From the NCBI GenBank assembly GCA_900548895.1, contig URLZ01000051.1, positions 1 to 11,737 on the forward strand: 11,737 nt of DNA, given 5' to 3'. The stretch's first letter is position 1. Each line of letters starts with the position of its first letter. The translations under genes were made by a program, and so were the position numbers. The notes under the pieces were generated by a model. It saw only the letters and a program-made list of their open reading frames with translations. It was not told where the DNA came from and made no database searches. Positions 6,851-11,737 of this stretch are shown here, in pieces. This DNA is from an uncultured Akkermansia sp. GTDB lineage: Bacteria > Verrucomicrobiota > Verrucomicrobiia > Verrucomicrobiales > Akkermansiaceae.

Positions 6851-6927
6851 TGTGCGTCCCGAGCTCCCCATGAGGGGAAGCGCTGCGGGAAGCCGATGCG
6901 CAACGGCTGAGCGCAACGGAATGGGGC

Positions 6928-6957
6928 GGGAAGAGCCCGCAGAGGCGGCGGCTTCCC
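6928..6957. terminator. possible terminator hairpin downstream of the nrdR operon
   Basis: GGGAAG (6928-6933) pairs with CTTCCC (6952-6957), with an additional GC-rich inner stem. It lies about 43 bp beyond the minus-strand stop at 7000, between two converging units. No T-run follows on either strand. Confidence 0.3.
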
Positions 6958-6999
6958 TTCGTCCGGCGCCGTGATGGGTTGGAGCGGGCGTTCAGCGTG

Positions 7000-7512
7000 T
7001 CAGCCGGCCGAGCGCTTGAGGAAGTCGTCGAGCTCCTCGAGCTCGCGGCGCTGCGTCGGGCAGGCGCGGCGGCGATTGCCGAGCAGCAGACTGCTCTCCT
7101 TTTTGCCGGTGAAGCGGTAGTGATTCACGCCCAAGCGGCGCAGCTCGTCCATGCGGTGCTGCAGCTCGGTGTAAAAGAAAAGCGGCAGCGGCTGCTGCTG
7201 CGCCAGCGAGCCGAGGTCGATATCCACAGGGGGCGTCTGCGTGCGCAGGTGGAGAGCCACAGCGCTGAGCCCCACCTCATCGAGCATCCGCCGCATGCGC
7301 GCGAAGAGAAAATCCAGCGGCACCGAGGGCAGCGGGCAGAGTTTTTCCAGATAGAGCAGAACGGCGCGCGCGATCTCCGCGCGGAAGGGCAGGCGCACGC
7401 CTGCAGCATCCGCCGCCTCTTGAAGCACGGATTCAATCCATCGCTCATCGTAGTCCGAGACGACGCAGTAGCCCGTCTGCAGCAGCGGGCGAAAGTTTCG
7501 GGTAGCGATCAT
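7000..7512 (-). CDS. unknown protein coupled to nrdR, 170 aa
   Basis: I do not recognise the family. The start codon overlaps the nrdR stop (ATGA, 4 bp shared), which predicts translational coupling and a shared mRNA. The protein is soluble, with a helical N-terminal half (ERWIESVLQEAADAAGV; EIARAVLLYLEKLCPLPSV; FLFARMRRMLDEVGL) and a mixed C-terminal half ending in charged helices (RRELEELDDFLKRSAG). No signal peptide is seen, and only three cysteines (not a zinc site by pattern). The helical part is loosely reminiscent of ATP-cone-like helices, but that resemblance is weak. It could assist NrdR or simply share its promoter. Confidence 0.75.
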   Translation of the reverse strand: MIATRNFRPLLQTGYCVVSDYDERWIESVLQEAADAAGVRLPFRAEIARAVLLYLEKLCPLPSVPLDFLFARMRRMLDEVGLSAVALHLRTQTPPVDIDLGSLAQQQPLPLFFYTELQHRMDELRRLGVNHYRFTGKKESSLLLGNRRRACPTQRRELEELDDFLKRSAG

Positions 7513-8000
7513 TCGAGTGACAGTTTGCGTTGCAGGGGATCGTTGATACTCTTGCGCTCCATGCGCCGAATCAGCTCGATGAACTCATCGACGTTCTGAA
7601 ATTGGCGATACACGGACACGTAGCGGATGTAGGCGACGGGGTCAATCTGCTGCAACTTCTCGATCACCTTCATCCCGATGATGGACGAAGGCACCTCGCG
7701 CTGGTGATCGCGGTGCAGCTCCGCGATGATCGCATCGGCCGCCATGTCGAGCACATCCATGCTCACCGGGCGCTTCTCGCAAGCCTTGATCATGCCGCGC
7801 AGAATCTTCTCGCGATCCAGCGCCTCATACATGTTGTCGCGCTTGACGACGCGCAGCTCCGTACGCTCAATCTGCTCGTAGGTCGTGTAGCGATAATTGC
7901 AGCGCAGGCATTCGCGACGGCGGCGAATGCAAGTGCCGTCCCTCGACACGCGAGAGTCGATCACCTTGTCTTCAAGCCATCCGCACTGAATGCACCGCAT
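7509..8000 (-). CDS. nrdR: transcriptional repressor NrdR, 163 aa
   Basis: Nucleotide-sensing repressor of ribonucleotide reductase genes, binding NrdR boxes upstream of nrd operons. The N-terminal zinc ribbon shows C3-x2-C6 and C31-x2-C34, with the family signature VIDSRVSRDGTCIRRRRECL and RYTTYEQIE. The ATP-cone domain spans about 48-138, with LRVVKRDN, REKILRGMIKACEKRPVS, IIGMKVIEKLQQIDPVAYIR and SVYRQFQNVDEF. Canonical NrdR is about 150 residues; the extra C-terminal tail (IRRMERKSINDPLQRKLSLE) is a modest extension. The start is fixed by the conserved M-x-C zinc ligand spacing. That start lies exactly 6 nt after the -10 hexamer, so the mRNA should be leaderless. No nrd gene lies in the window. 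Confidence 0.95.
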   Translation of the reverse strand: MRCIQCGWLEDKVIDSRVSRDGTCIRRRRECLRCNYRYTTYEQIERTELRVVKRDNMYEALDREKILRGMIKACEKRPVSMDVLDMAADAIIAELHRDHQREVPSSIIGMKVIEKLQQIDPVAYIRYVSVYRQFQNVDEFIELIRRMERKSINDPLQRKLSLE

Positions 8001-8006
8001 GCCCCT

Positions 8007-8034
8007 ATGCTACCACAAGATCATGTACGGTCAA
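8007..8034 (-). promoter_or_regulatory. promoter of nrdR, predicted leaderless
   Basis: Minus strand TTGACC (8029-8034), 16 bp, TGG-TAGCAT (hexamer 8007-8012, extended -10), then AGGGGC and the ATG at 8000. The usual 6-7 nt distance puts the transcription start at the A of the start codon. Confidence 0.6.
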
Positions 8035-8094
8035 GCCGCATTTGCCCGTATATATTGAAGATCGGCACATAACATACGCTTTCCCTCCCTCGGT

Positions 8095-8176
8095 GGAGCT
8101 GATAGTCAGGAAAAGTGAAGCATTTATTTTTGAATAATTCCAGATTAGCCTTGACTAACACACTGAGGAGCTGATA
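8095..8176. repeat. direct repeat GGAGCTGATA, two copies
   Basis: Exact 10-bp copies at 8095-8104 and 8167-8176, 72 bp apart in the nrdR-rubrerythrin intergenic region. The second overlaps the -10 region of the rubrerythrin promoter. Between them lies the inverted repeat TTATT-N4-AATAA (8124-8137). It could be a regulator site pair, but the copies are short. Confidence 0.35.
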
Positions 8177-8180
8177 AAGT
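8151..8180 (+). promoter_or_regulatory. promoter of the rubrerythrin gene
   Basis: TTGACT (8151-8156), 18 bp, TGA-TAAAGT (hexamer 8175-8180, extended -10). The predicted start is near 8187, giving a roughly 54-nt CA-rich, unstructured leader before the ATG at 8241. Confidence 0.55.
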
Positions 8181-8240
8181 GCGAACGTGCCTGCGGCATA
8201 CACCAACAGCACAGCAACACAACAGAAAGAGAAAAAGACC

Positions 8241-8780
8241 ATGAAATACGTTTGCACCATCTGCGGCGAAGTCATCGAGAGCGACACCATGCCTGAAGTC
8301 TGCCCCGTTTGCGGCGCCACCACTTTTGAAGAGCTCAAGGACACCGACAAGAACTACGCTGACGAACATCGCGTGGGCGTGGCCCAGGGCCTTGACGCCG
8401 AAGTCGTCGAGGGCCTGCGCGCCAACTTCACGGGCGAGTGCTGCGAGGTCGGCATGTACCTGGCCATGAGCCGTCAGGCCGAGCGCGAGGGCTACCCCGA
8501 GGTCGCTGAGGCCTTCAAGCGCTACGCCTTCGAAGAGGCTGAGCACGCCGCCAAGTTCGCCGAGCTGCTCGGCGAAGTCCTCACGGCTGACACGGCCAAG
8601 AACGTGGCCATGCGCGCCGAGGCTGAGTTCGGCGCCTGCGCCGGCAAGCTGGCCATCGCCAAGCGCGCCAAGGAGCTGGGCTACGACGCCATCCACGACA
8701 CGGTGCACGAGATGTGCAAGGACGAGGCTCGCCACGGCAAGGGCTTCGACGGCCTCCTCAAGCGCTACTTCTCCAAGTAA
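8241..8780 (+). CDS. reverse rubrerythrin (rubredoxin domain N-terminal), 179 aa
   Basis: Cytoplasmic non-haem diiron protein that reduces hydrogen peroxide (and oxygen in clostridial relatives) to water with electrons passed through its rubredoxin iron; typical of anaerobes. The N-terminal rubredoxin site is C5-x2-C8 and C21-x2-C24 (CTIC...CPVC). The ferritin-like four-helix domain follows with ligand motifs E66/E69 (ECCEVGMYL), E99-x2-H102 (EEAEHAAKF), E127/E129, and E162-x2-H165 (DEARHG). Domain order is opposite to classical rubrerythrin. The start at MKYVC fits the family. An in-frame GTG at 8187 would add 18 residues, but that stretch uses quite different codons and looks like leader RNA. 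Codon bias is extreme (GCC, GAG, AAG), implying high expression. mntP follows after two hairpins. Confidence 0.9.
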   Translation: MKYVCTICGEVIESDTMPEVCPVCGATTFEELKDTDKNYADEHRVGVAQGLDAEVVEGLRANFTGECCEVGMYLAMSRQAEREGYPEVAEAFKRYAFEEAEHAAKFAELLGEVLTADTAKNVAMRAEAEFGACAGKLAIAKRAKELGYDAIHDTVHEMCKDEARHGKGFDGLLKRYFSK

Positions 8781-8792
8781 GCAACTGCCGAC

Positions 8793-8823
8793 GCGAGCCC
8801 GCGGGCAGAGTCCCCGGGCTCGC
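8793..8823 (+). terminator. hairpin 1 after rubrerythrin
   Basis: GCGAGCCCG (8793-8801) pairs with CGGGCTCGC (8815-8823): 9-bp GC-rich stem starting 12 nt past the stop codon. No T-run follows. Likely transcript end or attenuation point before mntP. Confidence 0.5.
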
Positions 8824-8833
8824 ATCCATTCCC

Positions 8834-8867
8834 CAGCCGAAGCACCCTGCACGGGGCGCTTCGGCTG
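8834..8867 (+). terminator. hairpin 2 between rubrerythrin and mntP
   Basis: CAGCCGAAGC (8834-8843) pairs with GCTTCGGCTG (8858-8867), with an inner CCC/GGG. A second strong stem 10 bp after the first, again without a T-run. I see no yybP-ykoY manganese riboswitch core here. Confidence 0.45.
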
Positions 8868-8905
8868 CTGCGTGCATTCATCTCTCCATCCCAAACAACT
8901 CCATC

Positions 8906-9493
8906 ATGCTCAATATCTGGGAAGTGCTCATCGTCGGCCTCGCGCTGGCCGTGGACGCCATGGTCTTCTCCTTCAGCTACGGCCTCATTCTGCGCGAGCG
9001 GCGCCGAAGCGGCGCCCTCAAGCTCGCCCTCTGCGTCGGGCTCTTTCAGGCCCTCATGCCGCTCATCGGCTATGCGGGCGGACTGAGAGTCAAGGACTGG
9101 GTGGAGACATGGGATCACTGGATCGTGCTGCTCGTCTTCGGCGTGCTGGGCGTCGTGCAGATCCGCAACGCCTGGTCGGGCGAAGAGGAGGAGGGGCCCT
9201 GCGCCGAGCCGCTGCGCCTGCCCGCCCTGCTGCTCGTCGGGCTGGCCACCAGCATTGACGCCCTGGCCGTCGGCGTCTGCATGGCCATCGGCAGCCTCTG
9301 CGGCAGCAACCTGAGCACGCCGCAAATCCTGCTCGCCGTCAGCCTCATCGGCCTCATCACCTTTACCGGCTCCCTGGGCTGCTTCAGCGGCGCCAAGCTC
9401 CTCCGCCACCTGCCGCGCCGCGGGCTGGAGACCTGCGCCGGCCTGCTGCTCATCGGCCTCGGCCTGCAAAACGTGCTGCGCGAACTGCTCTGA
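8906..9493 (+). CDS. mntP: manganese efflux pump MntP, 195 aa
   Basis: Inner-membrane exporter of Mn(II), preventing manganese overload. About six hydrophobic segments are visible (roughly 3-29, 37-60, 70-88, 105-128, 140-162, 174-192). The two conserved acidic membrane motifs of the family are present: LAVDAMVFSFSYG with D17, and ATSIDALAVGV with D118. A cytoplasmic acidic loop (SGEEEEG) sits in the middle, as in E. coli MntP (188 aa). The start at 8906 matches the family's N-terminus (MLNIWEVLIVGLALAVDAM); the long frame upstream runs through the rubrerythrin terminal hairpins and is not coding. No Shine-Dalgarno is visible; the leader is C/A-rich. It may be transcribed by readthrough from rubrerythrin. 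Confidence 0.9.
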   Translation: MLNIWEVLIVGLALAVDAMVFSFSYGLILRERRRSGALKLALCVGLFQALMPLIGYAGGLRVKDWVETWDHWIVLLVFGVLGVVQIRNAWSGEEEEGPCAEPLRLPALLLVGLATSIDALAVGVCMAIGSLCGSNLSTPQILLAVSLIGLITFTGSLGCFSGAKLLRHLPRRGLETCAGLLLIGLGLQNVLRELL

Positions 9494-9625
9494 GCCGTCG
9501 CGCAAGGCAAGAGCGAAAGACAGAAGCCGGGCACGAATCGCCCTCAAGCGCAGCGTGCGCCCGAGCAAATCCCGGATAGGGGAGGAGGGGGCACTCCGCA
9601 AGCCCGCGCCGGAACCCTCTCCGGC

Positions 9626-9649
9626 AAAAAAAGGACGGCGACAGCCGGA
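9626..9649 (-). terminator. possible terminator after gph
   Basis: On the minus strand a short stem (CGGC-TGTC-GCCG, about 9637-9648) is followed by a seven-T run (9626-9632), 15-40 nt past the gph stop. The stem is weak. The stronger hairpin nearby (GCCGG/CCGGC, 9608-9625) is on the wrong side of the T-run. Confidence 0.35.
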
Positions 9650-9664
9650 CGTCAACAAGCCGCC

Positions 9665-10336
9665 TTACTCAGGCTTTCCGCCGCCCAGCAGACGCTCCAG
9701 CGCGGCCTCGGCCGAGGGCACCACCGCCGAGCCCCAGCGGCTGAGATCGCCGCCGTAGCCCCAGCTCAGCAAGAGCAGTCCGCAGCCGGCATTCTCCGCC
9801 GTGAGGGCATCATAGCGCGAATCGCCCACCATCACCAACTGCGGCAAAGCAACGCCCCAGCCCTCCGCAATGCAGCGCAGCGCCGCCGGATCGGGCTTGC
9901 GGGGGAAGCGCCCGGTGAAGCCGAAAATCGGGTCGAAGGGCACCTCGGGGAAGAGGGTGCGCACCATCGGCAGCGTCACCTCGTGCGGCTTGTTTGAGAG
10001 CACCGCCAAGCGAGCCCCCTGCCCCGCCAGCGCCAGCAGCATCTCGCGCACGCCGGGATACGGGCGAGTAAAATTCCCCTGCCAGCAGTGGGCATACTCG
10101 CGGGCGAAGGCCTGCTGCATCGGCGCCAGTTCCTCCGCCGGCGCCAGCGAGGCATCGGCGTAGCCGATGGCCGCCGCGCAGAGATTGGCTGCCCCGCGCC
10201 CGATCATCCCGCGCACTGCCTCGGGCGTGTGACGGGGGCGCCCCAGCGAAGCCAGTGCGCGGTTCACCCCCTCGGCAATGCCGGGCAGCGAATCGACGAG
10301 CGTGCCGTCGAGATCAAAGACGAGGTAGCGGTGCAT
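9665..10336 (-). CDS. gph: HAD-family phosphoglycolate phosphatase, 223 aa
   Basis: Hydrolyses 2-phosphoglycolate (a DNA-repair by-product) or a similar small phosphate ester. All HAD motifs are present: FDLDGTLVDS with nucleophile D8 and acid D10, LSNKP (motif II), the Lys of RKPDP (motif III) and VGDSRYDALTAENAG (motif IV, Mg ligands). A helical cap of the C1 type lies at about 15-85. The length of 223 fits Gph/PGP enzymes. Substrate is inferred from overall similarity; HAD phosphatases are promiscuous, so another sugar phosphate is possible. Its ATG overlaps the lpxA stop by one base (TGATG), so translation is probably coupled. Confidence 0.85.
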   Translation of the reverse strand: MHRYLVFDLDGTLVDSLPGIAEGVNRALASLGRPRHTPEAVRGMIGRGAANLCAAAIGYADASLAPAEELAPMQQAFAREYAHCWQGNFTRPYPGVREMLLALAGQGARLAVLSNKPHEVTLPMVRTLFPEVPFDPIFGFTGRFPRKPDPAALRCIAEGWGVALPQLVMVGDSRYDALTAENAGCGLLLLSWGYGGDLSRWGSAVVPSAEAALERLLGGGKPE

Positions 10337-11118
10337 CAGTGAATGAAGCCGCGCTCGGAGCTGCGCAGGAAGTTCACGAGGTGAAGGATGTGGGGATTCT
10401 TGCCATAGGTCTCATCGGCCAGCACGAGATCCATCGCCGCCTCCTTGTCATTGTTTTTGTAGAGGAAGATCTTGCGATACGCGAACTTCAGCGCCTTGAT
10501 ATCCTCCTCCGCGAAGCCGCGGCGCGTCAGCCCCACCGTGTTGATGGCGCGCACCACGGCGGGGAAGCCCTCGGCAATGACGTAGGGGGGCACGTCCTGC
10601 GGCACGCGGGCGCAGCCGCCCACCATGGCGTGAGCCCCGATGTGCACGAACTGGTGCAGCGCCGCGAAGCCCGAGATAATGGCCCAGTCGTCGATGTGGC
10701 AGTGCCCGGCCACGCCGGCATATCCCGAGAGAATCACATGGTCGCCCACCACGCACTCATGTCCGCAGTGGCTGTTGATCAGGAAGTGGTTGTAGTTGCC
10801 GATCACCGTCTTCGTCTCGGGCGTCGTCGAGCGGTTGATGTTGCAATTCTCGCGGAAGACGTTGAAATCGCCGACTTCGAGGAAGGTCGGCTCGCCCTTG
10901 TACTTCAGATCCTGCGAGCGCAGGCCGATGACGGCGAAGGGGTAAAACTCATTACCCTTGCCGAAGACAGAGGGCCCACCCAGCACCACATGGCTGTGCA
11001 GCACACAGCCGGCGCCCAGCCGCACATGGGGACCGACCACGCAGTACGGTCCGATTTTCACGTCATCCGCCAATTCGGCGGTGGGGTCTACGATAGCGGT
11101 TGGATGGATCTCTGCCAT
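10336..11118 (-). CDS. lpxA: UDP-N-acetylglucosamine acyltransferase LpxA, 260 aa
   Basis: First step of lipid A synthesis: transfers a 3-hydroxyacyl chain from acyl carrier protein to the 3-OH of UDP-GlcNAc, in the cytoplasm, as a trimer. The left-handed beta-helix hexapeptide repeats run from about 2-190 (IHPTAIVDPTAELADDVKIG...), then a C-terminal helical domain (about 191-260). The catalytic His is H120 (NSHCGHECVVGD), matching E. coli H125, with H117, H139 and K72 also conserved. The stretch HQFVHIGAHAMVGG ends in G168, at the acyl-chain ruler position (E. coli G173). The start is fixed by the family's short N-terminus and lies 6 nt after the -10, predicting a leaderless mRNA. It is not in the usual lpxD-fabZ-lpxA-lpxB order; gph follows directly. 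Confidence 0.95.
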   Translation of the reverse strand: MAEIHPTAIVDPTAELADDVKIGPYCVVGPHVRLGAGCVLHSHVVLGGPSVFGKGNEFYPFAVIGLRSQDLKYKGEPTFLEVGDFNVFRENCNINRSTTPETKTVIGNYNHFLINSHCGHECVVGDHVILSGYAGVAGHCHIDDWAIISGFAALHQFVHIGAHAMVGGCARVPQDVPPYVIAEGFPAVVRAINTVGLTRRGFAEEDIKALKFAYRKIFLYKNNDKEAAMDLVLADETYGKNPHILHLVNFLRSSERGFIH

Positions 11119-11124
11119 GGGCTT

Positions 11125-11152
11125 ATTTTACGCGACCGGCGACAATATTCAA
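11125..11152 (-). promoter_or_regulatory. promoter of lpxA, predicted leaderless
   Basis: Minus strand TTGAAT (11147-11152), 16 bp, TAAAAT (11125-11130), then AAGCCC and the ATG at 11118. The expected transcription start coincides with the start codon. Confidence 0.6.
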
Positions 11153-11367
11153 GAAGAAAGTCCCGCGAAACGCGAAGTTGGGGGCCAAAATAACCGCGAA
11201 CGTTCTCCTCCCGTCTGACGCGCGCACGGGGAGCGCGTCTGCTGCCGACTCCACGGCAAGCGCATGCCGGGCGGCACCGCCCCCCGTCCGCCGCGGCTCC
11301 TACCGCCGCCCCTCCCGTCGGCAGGCCCGCGGACACCTGCGGCGCGGGATAGCGTCGCAGCGTCACG
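11153..11367. other. intergenic stretch between lpxA promoter and CRISPR array
   Basis: Very GC-rich and without a believable reading frame. It has one clear inverted repeat, GACGCGC (11217-11223) with GCGCGTC (11233-11239), 9-nt loop. I searched by eye on both strands for an anti-repeat complementary to the CRISPR repeat (a tracrRNA mark) and found none. It is not AT-rich as many CRISPR leaders are. Confidence 0.5.
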
Positions 11368-11667
11368 CTTTCGCCTTGATTCCAACGACAGGCATGGTAC
11401 ACTATCACGCGTGCGGCGTGAGTCGTGAGTGTTGTTTTGCCTTGATTCCAACGACAGGCATGGTACACTCGGAACGTGAAGCTCTTGCTCCCCTATTTTG
11501 TTTTGCCTTGATTCCAACGACAGGCATGGTACACTGACTCAAACGGCAAAGCGTGGTATAATTCGGTTTTGCCTTGATTCCAACGACAGGCATGGTACAC
11601 TTGTTCGAGCTCCACAGCCCCCTCATTTTCGGTTTTGCCTTGATTCCAACGACAGGCATGGTACACT
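11368..11667 (+). CRISPR. CRISPR array, five 36-bp repeats, four 30-bp spacers (type II-C-like)
   Basis: Repeats at 11368-11403, 11434-11469, 11500-11535, 11566-11601 and 11632-11667, with exactly 66-bp periodicity. The repeat begins GTTTTGCCTTGATTCC and ends GGCATGGTACACT. Copies 2-5 are identical; copy 1 differs at positions 1 and 5. Spacers (11404-11433, 11470-11499, 11536-11565, 11602-11631) are all different and all 30 bp. A 36-bp repeat starting GTTTT with 30-bp spacers is typical of type II. The built-in extended -10 at the repeat's 3' end is the known hallmark of type II-C (Neisseria-like), which also fixes transcription as rightward. A fifth spacer begins after 11667, but no sixth repeat follows at the expected 11698. 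No cas gene is in the window. Subtype is inferred from repeat features only. Confidence 0.93.
11376..11667 (+). promoter_or_regulatory. five repeat-embedded promoters
   Basis: In each repeat TTGATT (positions 9-14), 16 bp, then TGG-TACACT (extended -10, hexamer at positions 31-36, the last base of the repeat). Transcription would start about 7 nt into each spacer and run through the next repeat. All five copies keep both boxes, including the degenerate first copy. Confidence 0.65.
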
Positions 11668-11672
11668 CGGAA

Positions 11673-11737
11673 TGTGGTTACCCCGTAAGCGGACAAAAAT
11701 CCGCACCATATGCGTAGCGGACAATAATGCGCACCGT
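11673..11737. mobile_element. probable terminus of an IS21-like insertion sequence (partial)
   Basis: From TGT at 11673 the sequence carries two near-identical 19-mers, GCGGACAAAAATCCGCACC (11689-11707) and GCGGACAATAATGCGCACC (11717-11735), 2 mismatches, 28 bp apart. Multiple internal repeats of about 20 bp near a TG-starting end are characteristic of IS21-family termini, where the transposase IstA binds. The element would have inserted 5 bp into spacer 5. No transposase is visible because the window ends. Assignment rests on pattern only; another repeat type is possible. Confidence 0.5.

Noticed and set aside
8187..8240. N-terminal extension of rubrerythrin from the GTG at 8187
   Set aside because: The GTG sits 6 nt after the -10, tempting as a leaderless start, but the 18 codons are unlike the rest of the gene and the family begins at MKYVC.
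8781..8905. yybP-ykoY manganese riboswitch before mntP
   Set aside because: Only two simple GC hairpins are present; the conserved riboswitch core is not seen.
10255..11193. 312-aa + strand frame over lpxA
   Set aside because: Antisense mirror of lpxA; no family features.
11405..11696. Reading frames across the CRISPR array giving repeated MPVVGIKAK or YHACRWNQGK peptides
   Set aside because: They arise from the 66-bp repeat-spacer period (22 codons) staying in frame; this is the array, not a repeat protein.

Overview
GC-rich bacterial chromosome segment. The organism is Gram-negative: it carries lpxA and a lipobox-bearing lipoprotein. It is probably oxygen-sensitive or anaerobic, since it carries a rubrerythrin with an N-terminal rubredoxin domain. 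The style of the TPR protein, the weak Shine-Dalgarno use and the mix of genes suggest a Verrucomicrobiota-like bacterium (Akkermansia-type). That assignment is an impression from the proteins, not a search result.

Layout. 1-488: a 52-residue lipoprotein gene (-) and the terminator of the next unit. 489-672: tRNA-Glu(CTC) on the minus strand with a near-consensus promoter and phased A-tracts behind it. 781-2139 (-): a GT-B glycosyltransferase. 2140-2480: a divergent control region with a palindrome overlapping a promoter. 2481-3521 (+): a protein I cannot place. 3667-5230 (-): an rsuA-rluA-type pseudouridine synthase pair. 5385-6764 (+): a large TPR protein, divergent from rsuA with the two -35 boxes almost touching. 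7000-8000 (-): nrdR and a translationally coupled unknown gene. 8241-8780 (+): reverse rubrerythrin. 8906-9493 (+): mntP, a manganese exporter. 9665-11118 (-): lpxA and gph, overlapping by one base. 11368-11667: a CRISPR array of five 36-bp repeats and four 30-bp spacers. The array is cut at its right end by sequence that looks like the terminus of an IS21-like element.

Most genes are housekeeping: rRNA modification, ribonucleotide reductase control, lipid A synthesis, metal and peroxide handling. Two signals stand out. First, every CRISPR repeat contains a complete sigma70-type promoter (TTGATT, 16 bp, extended -10 TGGTACACT), as known for type II-C systems, so each spacer should be transcribed on its own. 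Second, several promoters (nrdR, lpxA, the small lipoprotein) place the -10 hexamer exactly 6 nt before the start codon, predicting leaderless mRNAs. No cas gene or tracrRNA is visible in the window, so the array's partners must lie outside it or be lost.
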